Assembly: GCF_000832125.1 (NCBI RefSeq)
Contig: NZ_JPRK01000018.1
Location: forward strand, 26,598 to 90,597
Direction of reading: 5' to 3'
DNA from: Flavobacterium hibernum
GTDB taxonomy: Bacteria; Bacteroidota; Bacteroidia; Flavobacteriales; Flavobacteriaceae
Length of the DNA: 64,000 nt
Below are positions 63,701-64,000 of this stretch, one piece after another; the stretch's first letter is position 1; each line of letters begins with the position of its first letter. The notes beneath the pieces are model-generated. The model made no database searches and was not told the origin of the DNA. It worked only from the letters and a program-made list of their open reading frames with translations. Made by a program: the position numbers and the translations under genes.

Positions 63701-64000
63701 TACAGCTGTTACATTAAATGCGACTGCTCCATCTGGAACAACTGCAACTTGGTATACTTCAGAAACTGGAGGAACTAGTTTTGCAACTGGTGCAACTGTA
63801 TCAGCCACTCCAACTGCAAATAATACAACTTATTGGGTAGCTAGCGAAACTCCATACTGCGCTAGTCAAAGAGTACTAGTAAAAACCGTTACAGGAACTG
63901 CATCAACAACATCTACACAAACTGAAACTGCTTGCGGAAGTTATAAGTGGGCTGCAAATGGAATTACTTATACTAGTTCTGGAACTTATCCTTACACTGT
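60768..64000 (+). CDS. Very large secreted beta-helix/Ig-like surface protein (3' end outside window)
   Basis: The ATG at 60768 opens a frame that runs to the end of the window without a stop (about 1,077 codons seen). Order of parts: signal-like N-terminus (KKNKLLILIMLFGFLSFGMS), a lysine-rich linker, a DUF11-like domain (about 70-131), a cadherin/Ig-like repeat (about 132-224, with GSFTYNPTAGYSGSDSFVYT), a right-handed parallel beta-helix of about 470 residues (about 322-795, N-rich turns such as NNTIDGG), a threonine/serine linker, a second DUF11-like part (about 895-958), an Ig-like domain with ATWYTSETGG, and the start of a C-x-S-Y-x-W repeat. Such proteins are usually type IX secreted adhesins or gliding-related surface proteins, with a C-terminal sorting domain expected beyond 64000. 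Confidence 0.88.
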   Translation, partial: MKKNKLLILIMLFGFLSFGMSYSGFVRENVVTPILNKIANSEKKAVDQVVKAKTGRKKDLAKKTTVTNLTAPGPTVTITNAVAVNGGGNAAPGSQLDFTITINSTGGDATGITFQDILDSNLTFVPGSLKVTPIAADDSYNCIGNVGITLNTAQGVLSNDVSPDGTTLTTAVSTNVTHGILSLAANGSFTYNPTAGYSGSDSFVYTLTSSNGKTSTATVNITVTTPIIFANGAATVTGNGTLAAPYKDLSSITGTSASPIFIYGGAISGTLNLNDTQKVIGQGATSDLITLLGLSVPVYSNSLPSTGGTNPTLSTINLKSNNDIQGVTITSTMNGPDVGNLKVRDVIVNATGTATAVNIAKGGILDCIFKSISANGSTTGISVNKALGIFQVTGTGTTAGSGGTIQNIQNRGVEFITCSGISLKNINFVNSNTSLTILNTPNIDNTNSFAAMHFKTVSGVTLDNINITGTTNAVGINLNDVNNFVLSNSTITGCGSANTSNSGSSNVGGIFALNLKGISSITNTNVNDSWGRGFYGYNGQLSQNPALTLTVTGSQFKNSFNRANGNSNFSFQAKGTSNSVLVFKKNDFSNSKAAGLELNFSGSSVNDVQIGGNNLATDGNTINAATSNPGSNGLSIQAYGAATVNYNIIDNTLKSSFNALSACNVGHQGSGTLKGRINNNTIDGGGSTSISNGINVSAYGNAKHITEISNNLITNAGTYGILSEANDGGVPNSTGRIDATITGNTINVRNNAYANLGIVAYSDNSSSTMINAAKITGNTINAPTGLGSANFDVLSDGLNSQVFFQASAAFNNATVDKSIASKAFWDANNVTTGTALAEPGTGKIGSGTVTPPDNAAASKPARPTDIVVEETAPIVENQTNTETTSNQTAKSSTAKATSGETVSFGPFTLPAAKSTIITFSATINAAISLPANTCEVTNKATVSGTNFSTVTSNVTTNSLKPANPTVTASTQDIPCLGSTAVTLNATAPSGTTATWYTSETGGTSFATGATVSATPTANNTTYWVASETPYCASQRVLVKTVTGTASTTSTQTETACGSYKWAANGITYTSSGTYPYT

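Noticed and set aside
61991..63808. Long antisense ORFs (for example 61991-62335 and 63398-63808) opposite the giant surface protein
   Set aside because: The sense strand is rich in repeated Thr/Ala/Asn codons, which leave few stops on the other strand; the antisense products are monotonous and have no start context.

Overview
The window looks like chromosomal DNA of a Flavobacterium-type member of the Bacteroidota. It is A+T-rich, carries a SusC/SusD pair, encodes the gliding/type IX secretion lipoprotein SprE, and its promoters fit the Bacteroidota pattern TTG-N17-23-TAnnTTTG. Many families are typical of Flavobacteriia (DUF4292, DUF4254, DUF5687, DUF6427, DUF6341, DUF6909, ORF6N). At least seven genes appear to start at TTG. 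I found no tRNA, rRNA, CRISPR array, insertion sequence or prophage.

Layout. 0-7.6 kb: end of a TPR-like gene and a phenylacetate-CoA-ligase-like enzyme, then dusB flanked by two copies of a palindromic repeat, a frameshifted cell-wall amidase, a MATE pump, a LolC/E-like permease, rbfA and a CBS protein. 8-12.6 kb: an isolated SusC/SusD pair. 12.6-19.8 kb: minus-strand housekeeping run (EnvC-like M23 protein, DUF4292 lipoprotein, TPR protein, nucleotidyltransferase, dut, a flippase, a GNAT enzyme). 20.2-30.7 kb: sprE, a bactofilin, two AtpI-like membrane proteins and the ATP synthase genes atpB-E-F-H-(unknown secreted protein)-A-G. The beta and epsilon genes are absent here, as in other Bacteroidota where they sit elsewhere. 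The unknown gene between atpH and atpA is preceded by a diverged 79-bp copy of the end of atpH, which looks like a recombination scar.

30.7-40.1 kb: ABC exporter genes, a ferredoxin-type reductase, a GT9 glycosyltransferase, DUF4254, upp, DUF6427, DUF6341 and purD. 40.2-54.2 kb: a surface-polysaccharide locus with a CapK/PaaK-like enzyme and an ORF6N protein on the plus strand, facing a compact minus-strand operon of a Wzz-like protein, Wzx flippase, two Wzy/ligase-like proteins, five glycosyltransferases and a UDP-glucuronate decarboxylase (UDP-xylose supply). 54.3-57 kb: two small ORFs that may be one broken membrane gene, a GH3-family enzyme and a membrane-anchored coiled-coil protein.

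57.1-64 kb: the most unusual region. It holds tatA, a protein with a twin-arginine signal, three tandem phage-tail-collar (microcystin-dependent-protein-like) genes, a GNAT acetyltransferase, a small DUF6916-like protein and the first ~1,077 codons of a very large secreted beta-helix/Ig-like protein that runs off the window. The genes are co-oriented and closely spaced, and look like one surface-structure locus of unknown role.
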